A stretch of DNA of 64,000 bases from Tildeniella nuda ZEHNDER 1965/U140 (GTDB lineage Bacteria; Cyanobacteriota; Cyanobacteriia; Leptolyngbyales; Leptolyngbyaceae), in assembly GCA_019358895.1 (NCBI GenBank), contig JAHHIG010000006.1:124001-188000 (forward strand). Direction: 5' to 3'. The translations under genes were made by a program, and so were the position numbers. This document shows, piece after piece, positions 16,258 through 25,106 of this stretch (its first letter is position 1; the number at the start of each line of letters is the position of its first letter). The notes below the pieces were generated by a model. It was not told the DNA's origin. It was given only the letters and a program-made list of their open reading frames with translations, and searched no databases.

Positions 16258-17865
16258 ATGTCAAGCAGTCAAGTCGATCGTCACCAGATGCCTCGTGTTG
16301 TCGTGATTGGAGCGGGCATTGGCGGCTTGACAGCGGGCGCTTTGCTGGCGCATCGAGGCTACTCTGTACTGATGGTCGATCAGGCGCTTGTGCCCGGTGG
16401 CTGCGCCTCTACATTCAAACGCCAAGGCTTTACGTTTGATGTCGGAGCAACGCAAGTCGCTGGACTGGAACCTGGCGGCATTCATCACCGCATTTTTACA
16501 GAATTAGCGATCGATCTGCCAACTGCAACTTATTGTGACCCTGCTTGCGCTGTCTATTTGCCAGGAGAAACAGAGCCGATCAACGTTTGGCGTGATCCTC
16601 AACAATGGCAAGCCGAACGACAGCGACAATTTCCGGGCAGTGAACCGTTTTGGCAACTATTAGCCAGTCTTTTCCACGCTAGTTGGGCGTTTCAGTCCCG
16701 CGATCCGGTGCTTCCTCCACGCAGCGTGTGGGATGTGTGGCAGTTGACCAAGGCAGTGCGACCCGACACGCTCGTGACGTTGCCGCACACGTTCTCGACC
16801 GTCGGTGATGCCCTTCGGGTTTGTGGATTGGCAGGCGATCGACGGCTGCGAACCTTCCTCGACTTGCAGCTCAAGCTGTACTCTCAGGTGAATGCTGATG
16901 AAACGGCACTGCTCTACGCTGCGACGGCATTAAGTGTCTCTCAGGCACCGCAGGGGTTATTCCATCTTCACGGCAGTATGCAGACGCTGAGCGATCGCCT
17001 GGTTGCTGCCCTGGAACGCGATGGCGGCAAACTTCTGATGCGTCATACCGTTGAAGCGATTCACACTGAAAACGATCGGGTGACAGGTGTTGCCATTCGC
17101 AATCAGAAAACAGGCGAAAGCTGGACGGAACCAGCCGACCATGTGGTTGCTAATGTGACGGTGCAAAACCTTATGCAATTGCTGGGTGAGAATGCGCCTC
17201 AAGGCTACCAGCGACGAGTGGAGAAACTGCCGCCTAGCTCTGGCGCGTTTGTGGTGTATCTGGGTGTCGATGAAAGTGCCATTCCAAAAAATTGTCCACC
17301 GCATCTTCAGTTTTTTTACGACTATGAGGGCGCGATCGCCGAAAACAATTCTCTCTTTGTTTCAGTCAGCCGTCCTGGAGATGGTCGAGCACCAGCAGGG
17401 AAGGCGACGATCATTGCATCATCGTTTACGGATACGAGCATTTGGTGGGATGGTGGGTCGGGAGTCGGGAGTCGGGAGTCGGGAGTCGGAAGCGGGAATT
17501 CAAACGTTCCTTCGGTTCGATTGAGGGAGGACAACACTCAAGACCCCTATCACGCCCTGAAGCAGCGCTATACCGATGAGGCGATCGCTCGTCTTGCCCA
17601 ATTTTTTAAGCTAACCGAGGAGACCATTCTGCATGTCGAAGCGGCGACACCTCGGACGTTTGCACAGTTTACAGGGCGCGATCGGGGTGCGGTTGGTGGC
17701 ATCGGTCAACGGGTGCCAACCTTTGGTCCCTTTGGCTTTGCGAACCGTACACCTGTACGCAACCTCTGGTTAGTCGGAGACTCTACCCATCCCGGCGAAG
17801 GCACGGCAGGGGTGAGCTATTCAGCGTTGACGACAGTGAGACAAATTGAGGCAGAACAACGCTGA
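16258..17865 (+). CDS. crtD: C-3',4' desaturase CrtD (carotenoid desaturase)
   Basis: A 535-residue FAD enzyme that introduces the 3',4' double bond in myxol-type carotenoids. The N-terminal Rossmann FAD motif is VVIGAGIGGLTAGALLAHRG, followed by PGGCASTFKRQGFTFDVGATQ and a C-terminal LVGDSTHPGEGTAGVSYSAL. These fit the cyanobacterial CrtD group better than phytoene desaturases or CrtO ketolases. I start at ATG 16258 with AAAGG five bases upstream; the frame upstream of that has weaker support. A heptamer repeat at 17461-17495 is read in frame and adds about 25 residues of low complexity (GVGSRESG) after FTDTSIWW. The rest of the fold is intact, so the enzyme may be active with an extra surface loop. 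Confidence 0.87.
   Translation: MSSSQVDRHQMPRVVVIGAGIGGLTAGALLAHRGYSVLMVDQALVPGGCASTFKRQGFTFDVGATQVAGLEPGGIHHRIFTELAIDLPTATYCDPACAVYLPGETEPINVWRDPQQWQAERQRQFPGSEPFWQLLASLFHASWAFQSRDPVLPPRSVWDVWQLTKAVRPDTLVTLPHTFSTVGDALRVCGLAGDRRLRTFLDLQLKLYSQVNADETALLYAATALSVSQAPQGLFHLHGSMQTLSDRLVAALERDGGKLLMRHTVEAIHTENDRVTGVAIRNQKTGESWTEPADHVVANVTVQNLMQLLGENAPQGYQRRVEKLPPSSGAFVVYLGVDESAIPKNCPPHLQFFYDYEGAIAENNSLFVSVSRPGDGRAPAGKATIIASSFTDTSIWWDGGSGVGSRESGVGSGNSNVPSVRLREDNTQDPYHALKQRYTDEAIARLAQFFKLTEETILHVEAATPRTFAQFTGRDRGAVGGIGQRVPTFGPFGFANRTPVRNLWLVGDSTHPGEGTAGVSYSALTTVRQIEAEQR
17461..17495. repeat. In-frame heptamer array inside crtD
   Basis: Four perfect GGAGTCG units (17461-17488) and one variant GGAAGCG follow each other. 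Because seven is not divisible by three, three units encode one seven-residue peptide, giving SGVGSRE-like repeats. This variant has no stop codon in any of its three sense-strand frames, unlike the GGAGTAG variant found between genes. Confidence 0.88.
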
Positions 17866-17900
17866 AGTGCGTGATGAGTCATCGAGAAACGGTACCATTT

Positions 17901-17916
17901 CGAGACTTGAGTCTCG
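17901..17916. repeat. Palindrome downstream of crtD
   Basis: CGAGACT-TG-AGTCTCG is a 7-bp perfect stem with a two-base centre, 35 bases after the crtD stop. There is no T-run, so it could be a protein binding site or a weak transcript end. Confidence 0.5.
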
Positions 17917-18043
17917 CCGCTGAGAGTGTCGTGGCAATTTAAGCAAGGACTCAGCCGTTGCTCTTTGAAATGAAGCGGCAATGATTGGAGCATAAGCACA
18001 TTGCTGACTAAACCAAGTTGAGCGACTGTGAGACCGATCGCCA

Positions 18044-18221
18044 GGGATCATTGGGAGCATGTCACTTTCGCCAGTTGCTGCCTTTGCCCTCATCCCCAGC
18101 CCTGCTTCCCAAGGAGAAGGGAGCCAGCCTCAAAGTCCCTCTCCTTGGGGAAAGGGCTTAAAGCCTTGCGGCATACAAGAAAAGGGTGAGGGCGCAAAGG
18201 TGACATGCTCCCGGGATAATT
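18044..18221. mobile_element. MITE-like element with 13-base terminal repeats and 9-base target duplication
   Basis: The element spans 18053-18212. GGGAGCATGTCAC (18053-18065) and its exact reverse complement (18200-18212) form the ends. It is flanked by GGGATCATT (18044-18052) and GGGATAATT (18213-18221), a 9-base duplication with one mismatch. The core is the CCCTCATCCCC...GGGTGAGGG type repeat also present at 27780-27880, with inner inverted repeats. It encodes no transposase and is probably moved in trans. An apparent reading frame across it is not a gene. Confidence 0.8.
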
Positions 18222-18340
18222 TGAGATCGATCGTGGTTATTTACAACAGCTTCACTCTAAAATGCGGAGGTGAAAAACTCCTCTAACCATCGTGCTGACT
18301 TTTGCGGGGAGAAGGCTGTAACCTGTTGTTTCTTGGCTAA

Positions 18341-18448
18341 AACTTAGGTAAGATCAGCCAAAATTCGCCGTCTAACCCCCACTTCTAAGGGACTTTAGTC
18401 TTTAACTCCCCAAGAAGTGGAGAATTTAAGGGGCACGTGCGTAAGCCC
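18341..18448. mobile_element. Degenerate MITE related to the one at 36303
   Basis: The left end AACTTAGGTAAGATC resembles the ACTTACGCAAAGATC end at 36303, and the right end GTGCGTAAGCCC matches the reverse of GGACTTACGCA in part. Inner arms CCACTTCT (18379-18386) and AGAAGTGG (18413-18420) pair. It is about 108 bases long, with no coding capacity. It lies just upstream of the SDR gene. Confidence 0.5.
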
Positions 18449-18555
18449 TATTCGTTTTCATGATTCTGGGTGTCAGTGGAAATTCCTTCAAATCGTCTTT
18501 TCAGGACGACTGGACGACATGTTAAGCCGTGCAATGGTCAAAAACTTGAGGCATT

Positions 18556-19356
18556 ATGCAAGGACTTAATGGCAAGACAGCATTAGTTACCGGAGCTAGT
18601 TCTGGCATTGGACAGGCGATCGCCATCCGACTAGCGCAGGAAGGTTGTAACGTCGCGATCAACTACCGCAAAGATCTGGAAGGGGCGCAAAAAACTCAAG
18701 CTGCCGCGCAAACAGCAATTGGACAGGTTGAGCCTGGTGCCACACTGCTGCTGCAAGGAGATGTTGCTAAGGAAGCTGATATTTTGCGCTTGTTTGCTAC
18801 AACCGTTGAACGGTTTGGTTGCATTGATATACTCATTAATAATGCTGGCATTCAGAGCGAGAAACCGTCTCACGAAATCGCTACGGACGATTTCGATCGT
18901 GTCCTTGCTGTGAACTTGCGGGGAAGCTATCTGTGCGCCAGAGAAGCGATTAAACATTGGCTAGGTCAAAATCGACCTGGTGTGATCATCAATATCTCTA
19001 GCGTTCACGAAGTCATTCCGCGCCCTCTTTATCTCAGCTACTCTATCAGCAAAGGCGGATTGGAGAATCTGACCAAAACATTGGCATTAGAGTACGCTGA
19101 TCGCGGTATTCGGGTGAATGCGATCGCGCCAGGAGCCACAGCCACAGCGATCAACGCCGACTGGACAGATGATCCGCAGAAGCGGGCAGTTGTAGAAAGC
19201 CATATCCCTATGAAACGAGCAGGAACGTCTGATGAAATGGCTGCTGGTGTAGCGTTCCTGGTATCAGACGAGGCAGCTTATATTACCGGACAGACGCTCT
19301 TTATCGATGGTGGACTGACACTCTATGCCGACTTTCGCGAACCCTGGTCAGCTTAA
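18556..19356 (+). CDS. SDR family oxidoreductase (glucose 1-dehydrogenase-like)
   Basis: A 266-residue classical short-chain dehydrogenase. The cofactor motif TGASSGIGQ is at residues 13-21, NNAG is near 95, and the catalytic Ser and Y-x3-K lie in INISSVHEV and YLSYSISKGG. INYRKDLEGA after strand 2 suggests NADP or dual cofactor use. The best family match I know is glucose 1-dehydrogenase. The neighbour supports this, because the next gene is an SMP-30/gluconolactonase that overlaps the 3' end by 32 bases; together they would turn glucose into gluconate via gluconolactone. The substrate could also be another aldose. The C-terminal FIDGGLTLY is typical. Confidence 0.82.
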   Translation: MQGLNGKTALVTGASSGIGQAIAIRLAQEGCNVAINYRKDLEGAQKTQAAAQTAIGQVEPGATLLLQGDVAKEADILRLFATTVERFGCIDILINNAGIQSEKPSHEIATDDFDRVLAVNLRGSYLCAREAIKHWLGQNRPGVIINISSVHEVIPRPLYLSYSISKGGLENLTKTLALEYADRGIRVNAIAPGATATAINADWTDDPQKRAVVESHIPMKRAGTSDEMAAGVAFLVSDEAAYITGQTLFIDGGLTLYADFREPWSA

Positions 19357-20236
19357 TGAATACCACTATCCCCTCACAAACTTACTGGAAGCCCGTTCTC
19401 GTCTCGGCGAGTCGCCTCTTTGGGACGCAGACCAGCGCTTACTCTATTGGGTTGATATTTTCAATCATCGCGTACATCAGTTCAACCGACTGTCTGGACA
19501 CGATCGCTTTTTTGATGTCGGTGATGTTGTAGGACCGATCGCACTCGCTGGAGTTGATCGGCTCATCATCGCGCAGCGCGATCGCGTTGCCTTCTTAGAC
19601 ACTCAGACTGGACAACTAACGCCACTTTTAACCGTTGAGGCAGATAAACCAAACAATCGTTTTAATGACGGCAAATGCGATCCGCAGGGTCGTTTCTGGT
19701 TTGGTTCGATCTCTGAAGATCTCAATCAGGCAAATCTCTACCGCTATGATCCAAATGGATCGTTGCACTTGATGGAAACTGGATTAACCATTTCTAACGG
19801 CTTGGGATGGAGTCCTGATGGAACAACCTTCTATCTCACTGATTCTAAGGTGCAACAGATTTATGCTTATGATTTCAACGCTGAGACAGGTTCCATTCAG
19901 AATCGTCGTGTCCTGATTGATGTCAGTCATGAGCATCCTGAGCCAGATGGCATGGCGATCGACACAGATGGCTACATCTGGTCAGCAATGTGGAATGGCT
20001 GGTGCGTTATCCGTTTTGATCCAGACGGCAAGGAAGTCATGCGCGTGGTATTGCCCGTACAGCGTCCAACTAGTTGTACCTTCGGTGGCGATCAGCTGAC
20101 CGATCTCTACATCACTACTGCGTCTGTGGGCTTGAGCCAACAAGAGATTCGGAAAGGCTTTTGTGCTGGCGATCTTTTTTGTGTGCAAACTGACAGTGTT
20201 GGTTTGCCCAGCTATCAATTTGGTCGGTCAGTCTAG
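19325..20236 (+). CDS. SMP-30/gluconolactonase family protein
   Basis: A 303-residue six-bladed beta-propeller lactonase. Metal ligands expected for the family are visible: Glu in LGESPLWD near residue 29, Asn in NNRFNDGKCDPQGRFW near 115, Asn in LTISNGLGWSPDG near 160, and Asp in PDGMAIDTDGYIW near 210. It should open a sugar lactone in the cytoplasm. The ATG at 19325 lies inside the SDR gene, giving a 32-base overlap in another frame; no other ATG exists in this frame before the conserved Glu. Tight overlap implies translational coupling with the SDR. The ending FGRSV is short of nothing essential. Confidence 0.85.
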   Translation: MPTFANPGQLNEYHYPLTNLLEARSRLGESPLWDADQRLLYWVDIFNHRVHQFNRLSGHDRFFDVGDVVGPIALAGVDRLIIAQRDRVAFLDTQTGQLTPLLTVEADKPNNRFNDGKCDPQGRFWFGSISEDLNQANLYRYDPNGSLHLMETGLTISNGLGWSPDGTTFYLTDSKVQQIYAYDFNAETGSIQNRRVLIDVSHEHPEPDGMAIDTDGYIWSAMWNGWCVIRFDPDGKEVMRVVLPVQRPTSCTFGGDQLTDLYITTASVGLSQQEIRKGFCAGDLFCVQTDSVGLPSYQFGRSV

Positions 20237-20525
20237 GCTCAAAAGAAATCGGCTTAACAGATGTCTTCTAAAGGCTCTACAGCACTTTTTCGTAAAGAAA
20301 CCCGATTTCTGCTCTACACACATTTCGGTCTGCCAGAATATTGCTCGTAATTTCAAGCGTCATGACAATTACGTAGTGGTTTCAGCAGATTTCTCTATAC
20401 TCGGAGGATGCAGATTCCTTGCGATTCAACCTGACGAATAGTAATTGGAACAAGGCTTTCACCCATCGTGCACTTCTTCACTCATAGCTTGGCTCAACCT
20501 CTAAACTGCTTTTTGGTTAACGCTT

Positions 20526-21536
20526 GTGTGGTTCTATATCATCAAACGATTGCTCAGTCTTCTGCCTGTTTTGCTGGGTATTACCCTGCTGGTGTTTGGC
20601 TTTTTGCACTTTATTCCTGGTGATCCAGCCGTTGCGCTTTTAGGAGAGCGGGGCACGCCCGCACAAATCGCTGCTTTAAGGGAGCAACTGGGGTTAAACA
20701 AGCCGCTAACGACTCAATATCTCACCTTTCTCAACAATCTAATTCACTTCAGGCTGGGTATCAGCATCATGAGTGGAATTCCGATTGCGGATGAAATTCG
20801 GAATCGCTTTCCCGCCACGTTGGAGCTATCGATCGCTGCAATGTTTGTAGCCGTGCTGCTGGGAGTGCCTGCTGGGATTCTGGCTGCCGTTCGCAAAAAT
20901 CGTTGGTTGGACAATCTAACCATGACAGGTTCTTTGATCGGCGTTTCGCTGCCCGTGTATTGGCTGGGCTTGCTGTTGATTTATCTGTTTGCGATCCATC
21001 TACACTGGCTTCCCCCTGGTGGGCGGATTAGCGTTGATATCGGGTTTAACTTCAAGCCGCTTACAGGTTTCTATGTGCTGGATGCGCTGCTTCGACTGGA
21101 TGGAGTCGCTCTCAAAGACATCCTGGCTCATCTAATTTTGCCCGCGATCGCCCTTGGCACCATTCCGCTGGCGATTCTCGCTCGCATTACCCGTAGCGCC
21201 ATGCTGGAAACGCTATCACAAGACTACATCCGCACTGCTCGCGCCAAAGGCTTACCAGAACGTTGGGTGATTCTGCGGCACGCGCTGAAAAATGCCCTGT
21301 TGCCCATTACGACGATCGCGGGTCTCCAGTTTGGCACGTTACTGGGTGGTGCCATTCTCACCGAGACAATTTTCTCCTGGTCTGGCATTGGCTCCTGGAT
21401 TTATGACGGCATTCTGGCACGAGACTATCCAGTGGTGCAGGGTGGAGTCATTACTGTTGCGATCGCCTTCGTTCTCATCAATTTACTGGTGGATCTGTCC
21501 TATGCCTTGTTTGATCCCAGAATTCAGTTTAAGTGA
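20526..21536 (+). CDS. Dipeptide/nickel-type ABC transporter permease (DppB-like)
   Basis: A 336-residue permease with six predicted membrane helices. The N-terminus IKRLLSLLPVLLGITLLVFG and the conserved GDPA loop identify the DppB/OppB group. The ATPase-contact loop is in ARITRSAMLETLSQDYIRTARAKGLPE, longer than the E-A-A-x3-G core. It starts at GTG 20526. The DppC-like partner follows after 112 bases that are full of short repeats. No binding protein or ATPase gene is near, which is common in cyanobacteria where these parts are scattered. The substrate is unknown: peptides, nickel or glutathione are possible. Confidence 0.86.
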   Translation: MWFYIIKRLLSLLPVLLGITLLVFGFLHFIPGDPAVALLGERGTPAQIAALREQLGLNKPLTTQYLTFLNNLIHFRLGISIMSGIPIADEIRNRFPATLELSIAAMFVAVLLGVPAGILAAVRKNRWLDNLTMTGSLIGVSLPVYWLGLLLIYLFAIHLHWLPPGGRISVDIGFNFKPLTGFYVLDALLRLDGVALKDILAHLILPAIALGTIPLAILARITRSAMLETLSQDYIRTARAKGLPERWVILRHALKNALLPITTIAGLQFGTLLGGAILTETIFSWSGIGSWIYDGILARDYPVVQGGVITVAIAFVLINLLVDLSYALFDPRIQFK

Positions 21537-21648
21537 GGGGAGAGGTGTGAGGGGAGAGGAAAGATTTGAGTTTTGAGTTTTGAGTTTGAATTGTTCCCTC
21601 TGCCCCCATCCCTTTACTCCCCATCCCTCTACTTCCCATCTCCCTCCT
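21537..21648. repeat. Repeat-filled spacer between the two permease genes
   Basis: It contains GTGAGGGGAGAG twice, GAGTTTT units three times (21567-21590) and a pyrimidine-rich run of CCCATCCCTCTACTT type units that ends at the start codon 21649. No ribosome binding site is visible for the second gene. Confidence 0.7.
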
Positions 21649-22503
21649 ATGGAATCTCTCACACAGCGATCGTTTCAACGGTTTTGGCAATCGACGGCTG
21701 GCAGGATCGGGCTGGTGTTGACGATCGCCCTGATCGTGCTGGCGTTGTTGGCTCCAGTACTGCATCCTTACGATGCAACAACCGATCGTGATTATTTGGC
21801 ACGGCTTGCACCACCAACGCTCAAGCACTGGTTCGGCACTGATTCGCTAGGGCGTGATGTGCTGACGCTGGTTTGGTACGGCATTCGGACATCGTTGCGG
21901 ATTAGCGTTGCCTCAGTATCGTTGGGATTGGCGATCGGCTTAGTATTGGGGTTACTGTCTGGGTACTTCCGAGGCTGGCTTGAACGTGTGATTGGCTGGT
22001 TGACAGATATTTTACTGGCGTTTCCATCGATTTTGTTGGCGATCGCGATCGTCACGGTGGCGCGTCCTAACCTGCAAAGTGTGATGGTGGCGGTTGGAGT
22101 GGTGCAAATTCCGATCTTCACCCGCTTAACGCGTGCCATGGTGCTGTCGTTGAGAGAGCAAGAATTTGTGCAGGCAGCACAAGCCTTAGGGGCAACGACC
22201 GATCGCATCATTCTCGACCATATTTTGCCAGCCAGCCTTGCACCGATCGTTGTACAAGCAACGCTTTCGATCGGCACCGCTACTTTAGAGGCAGCAGGGC
22301 TGGGCTTTCTCGGTCTGGGAGCACAACCACCCACACCAGAACTGGGCGCGATGTTGGCTGATGCCTTCAAAGGTGGTTATTCGCTCTCGTCTCCCTGGAC
22401 AACACTCTTTCCTGGCTTGTTGATCACGCTCATCGTACTTGCCTTCAACCTCTTAGGCGACGGGTTACGCGATGGGCTTGATCCGCGATCGGAGCGAACA
22501 TGA
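21649..22503 (+). CDS. Dipeptide/nickel-type ABC transporter permease (DppC-like)
   Basis: A 284-residue permease, the partner of the upstream DppB-like gene. It shows the DppC pattern: one N-terminal helix, then WFGTDSLGRDVLTLVWYGIR, a five-helix core with the E-A-A loop in REQEFVQAAQALGATTDRI, and LGFLGLGAQPPTPELGAML near the C-terminus. I use ATG 21649 because the upstream frame from 21580 encodes only repeat-derived sequence. The start codon directly follows a pyrimidine-rich repeat with no Shine-Dalgarno. It is probably co-transcribed with the DppB-like gene despite the repeat spacer. Confidence 0.86.
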   Translation: MESLTQRSFQRFWQSTAGRIGLVLTIALIVLALLAPVLHPYDATTDRDYLARLAPPTLKHWFGTDSLGRDVLTLVWYGIRTSLRISVASVSLGLAIGLVLGLLSGYFRGWLERVIGWLTDILLAFPSILLAIAIVTVARPNLQSVMVAVGVVQIPIFTRLTRAMVLSLREQEFVQAAQALGATTDRIILDHILPASLAPIVVQATLSIGTATLEAAGLGFLGLGAQPPTPELGAMLADAFKGGYSLSSPWTTLFPGLLITLIVLAFNLLGDGLRDGLDPRSERT

Positions 22504-22630
22504 ATGCATGACCATATTGGGATGTCGGGTATTCGGTCTAGAGTGTAGGGTGGAAAAAGCAACAGTTAAACATTTGTCTCAGCTATAAGCCTCACCAACT
22601 CTGACGACTGTCAAGCGCACTCTCCATTCC

Positions 22631-22673
22631 CTACTCCCCACTCCCTACTCCCTACTCCCTACTCCCTCCCTCT
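22631..22673. repeat. Heptamer array abutting a start codon
   Basis: CTACTCC, CCACTCC and three more CTACTCC units (22631-22665) are followed by CTCCCTC up to the ATG at 22674. It is a clean example of an STRR occupying the whole ribosome binding region of a gene. Confidence 0.88.
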
Positions 22674-23813
22674 ATGCCTGCACTGACTGACACCTGGAAT
22701 CGATGGCTCAAGAATCGGCTCGCCCTGCCGCTGCTTGTTCTCAATGGCTGGGTTTTACTGCAACTTGTGGAGTACTTTGAGCCACTCTTTACCGTCTTTG
22801 TGCTCTCGGCTGTCCTGGCATACGTGCTTAACTATCCGGTGCAATTTTTATATCAGCGTGGCATCCAACGCAGCTATGCCGTTTTGATTGTGCTGGTGAT
22901 CAGCCTGATTGTGCTGGTGACGCTGGGAGTGACGCTGTTTCCAACGGTGGTAACGCAGTTGACCGAGATTGTTACGCTGCTGCCAGATTGGGTCAATACG
23001 GTGAGCCAAAAGCTGGAGTTGCTACAGGAGTGGGCGTTGAGCCGTCGGCTACCCATTAATTTGAGCCGCCTGATTACCCAATTGTCCGATCGCCTGCCGG
23101 GTGAAGTGCAGGCGCTTGCCGACCAAACGGTAACGCTCACGCTGGATGCGATCGGGAGTCTTTCAGAAGGGGTGCTCGTCATTGTGCTAACGCTCTATTT
23201 GTTGCTGGATGGCAGGCGCGTTTGGGATGGCGTATTTCGGTGGGTGCCGATCAAGTATCGCGATCGCATGGGTCAACAGCTAGAAGGCAACTTCCATCGC
23301 TACTTTATTGGTCAAGCAACAATGGGGCTGATCATGGGTACCGCTCTGACGCTGGCGTTCTTTTTGCTCAATGTGCCTTACAGCCTGCTCCTGGGACTCC
23401 TGGTTGGAGTCATGACCCTCATTCCGTTCGGTGATATCCTCAGCTTTGGGCTGATTAGTCTGCTGGTAGCAGCGCAAGATCTGGGACTGGGCGTTAAGAC
23501 GCTGGTTGTTGCGGCTCTGATCGATCAGGTCGTCGATCAAGCGATCGCGCCTCGCGTTCTAGGCAGCTTTACTGGACTCAAACCCATCTGGGTCATCATT
23601 TCTCTCCTGCTTGGCACCAAAATCGCTGGTTTACCGGGACTGCTCACGGCTGTACCCATCGCAGGGTTTATTCAAGATCTCATCGAAGACCTGAACCGTC
23701 CTGCGGCTGAAACGTCGATCGCCAGAGAATCTGCCTTACCACACTCGATCAACAGTCAGGACGCTCAGCAATCCACTTCAGAGCCGTCTTCTCAAAGCCT
23801 CACACCATCTTGA
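22674..23813 (+). CDS. AI-2E family transporter (membrane permease of the PerM/TqsA type)
   Basis: A 379-residue membrane protein with about eight helices in two blocks: residues 15-100, then an extra-membrane segment of about 80 residues, then 160-345. LLLDGRRVWDGVFRWVP and the conserved GLLVGVMTLIPFGDILSFGL in the second block are typical of the AI-2E (UPF0118) family. Some members export autoinducer-2, others act in sodium or metabolite export; the role here is open. The C-terminal 45 residues are polar and rich in Ser. Its ATG follows a heptamer array. It is probably a single-gene unit between the permease pair and cysA. Confidence 0.86.
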   Translation: MPALTDTWNRWLKNRLALPLLVLNGWVLLQLVEYFEPLFTVFVLSAVLAYVLNYPVQFLYQRGIQRSYAVLIVLVISLIVLVTLGVTLFPTVVTQLTEIVTLLPDWVNTVSQKLELLQEWALSRRLPINLSRLITQLSDRLPGEVQALADQTVTLTLDAIGSLSEGVLVIVLTLYLLLDGRRVWDGVFRWVPIKYRDRMGQQLEGNFHRYFIGQATMGLIMGTALTLAFFLLNVPYSLLLGLLVGVMTLIPFGDILSFGLISLLVAAQDLGLGVKTLVVAALIDQVVDQAIAPRVLGSFTGLKPIWVIISLLLGTKIAGLPGLLTAVPIAGFIQDLIEDLNRPAAETSIARESALPHSINSQDAQQSTSEPSSQSLTPS

Positions 23814-23971
23814 TCAAGCAGTGCGGCAACCGTCTTGACTCAAATTGCGATCGGTTCATAAAATTCCGCTTTTCAACCTAATTAGTCCCAGAGTATGATA
23901 GAACTACGGTATCTCAATCAAAGAGCCGTGTTTTTGACAGGCTCATCCCGTAGCAATTAGGAGTTCATACT

Positions 23972-24985
23972 GTGGGGATTACCGTTGACAACGTATCTAA
24001 GCAGTTCGGCAGCTTTAAAGCTGTTGACCAGGTTAGCGTGGACATCAAGGACGGCTCGTTAGTTGCCTTGCTGGGACCCTCTGGCTCTGGAAAATCGACG
24101 TTGCTACGGTTAATTGCTGGCTTAGAAAAGCCTGACAACGGCAGAATTTTGCTAACGGGCAAAGATGCCACTAATGCCAGCGTGCAAGATCGACAGGTTG
24201 GTTTTGTCTTTCAGCATTATGCGCTGTTTAAGCACCTGACGATTCGCCAAAATATTGGTTTTGGTCTAGAAATTGCCAAATGGAAGAAGAATCGCATCGC
24301 CGATCGAGTCAATGAACTCATCGAACTGGTACAACTGCGTGGTATGGACGATCGTTACCCTTCTCAGTTGTCGGGCGGTCAACGGCAGCGTGTTGCTCTC
24401 GCCAGAGCGTTGGCGATCGAGCCAAGCGTCTTGCTGCTTGATGAACCCTTCGGTGCGTTAGATGCCAAGGTGCGGAAAGACTTGCGCGTTTGGTTACGCC
24501 ATTTACACGACCAAGTGAACGTCACTACCGTTTTTGTGACCCACGACCAGGAAGAAGCAATGGAAGTGTCTGACGAGCTAGTGGTGATGAACAACGGCAA
24601 GGTAGAACAGATTGGCAGTCCGGCTGAAATCTACGATCATCCTGCGACTCCCTTTGTGATGAGCTTTATTGGTCCCGTCAATGTGTTACCCAGTCATTCT
24701 CAAATGTTTCAACGTAATGGCTTCGACCCGACTCATGCACAAGCCTTTTTGCGCCCTCACGATATCATTATTGAAACGGTAGCTGATGCCGCAAGCGCAC
24801 CCGCCACACTTGACCGTTTAGTCCACTTAGGTTGGGAAATTCAGGCAGAAGTAACGCTCGAAGACGGGCAAACAGTGAATGTCTTCCTGACGCGCGAACA
24901 GTTCGATCGGCTGAACTTGCAGCCCAAGCAAAAAGTCTACTTGAAGCCCAAGAAAGCAAAGTCGTTTGCTTTGCAAGATGCTTAG
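23972..24985 (+). CDS. cysA: Sulfate/thiosulfate ABC transporter ATP-binding protein
   Basis: A 337-residue ATPase of the CysA group. Walker A is GPSGSGKST (about residues 35-43), the Q-loop is in [13 protein letters not shown], the signature is [15 protein letters not shown] near 130, Walker B is [12 protein letters not shown] and the switch His is in [11 protein letters not shown]. The C-terminal TOBE-like domain (about 240-330) is present. GTG 23972 has a strong TTAGGAG eight bases upstream. The membrane and binding proteins (cysT, cysW, sbpA) are not adjacent, so this is an isolated ATPase gene. Other CUT1/MOI family ATPases look similar, but the length and [14 protein letters not shown] segment favour CysA. 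Confidence 0.88.
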   Translation: MGITVDNVSKQFGSFKAVDQVSVDIKDGSLVALLGPSGSGKSTLLRLIAGLEKPDNGRILLTGKDATNASVQDRQVGFVFQHYALFKHLTIRQNIGFGLEIAKWKKNRIADRVNELIELVQLRGMDDRYPSQLSGGQRQRVALARALAIEPSVLLLDEPFGALDAKVRKDLRVWLRHLHDQVNVTTVFVTHDQEEAMEVSDELVVMNNGKVEQIGSPAEIYDHPATPFVMSFIGPVNVLPSHSQMFQRNGFDPTHAQAFLRPHDIIIETVADAASAPATLDRLVHLGWEIQAEVTLEDGQTVNVFLTREQFDRLNLQPKQKVYLKPKKAKSFALQDA

Positions 24986-25106
24986 AACTGTGGTTTAACG
25001 CACTTCAACCGTTCCATTGGTCAGATGCGCCCAGACGGAGCACCATCTTGCAGCACCTTGAGACCCGCTTGACCAAAGAAAACAGATGAGTGAAGCCTCC
25101 AAGCGC

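Noticed and set aside
18059-18286. 75-codon plus-strand frame
   Set aside because: It lies across the MITE with 13-base ends and reads as repeat translation.
20163-20441. 92-codon frame after the lactonase gene
   Set aside because: It starts within the lactonase gene and has Cys/Phe-rich non-protein-like composition.
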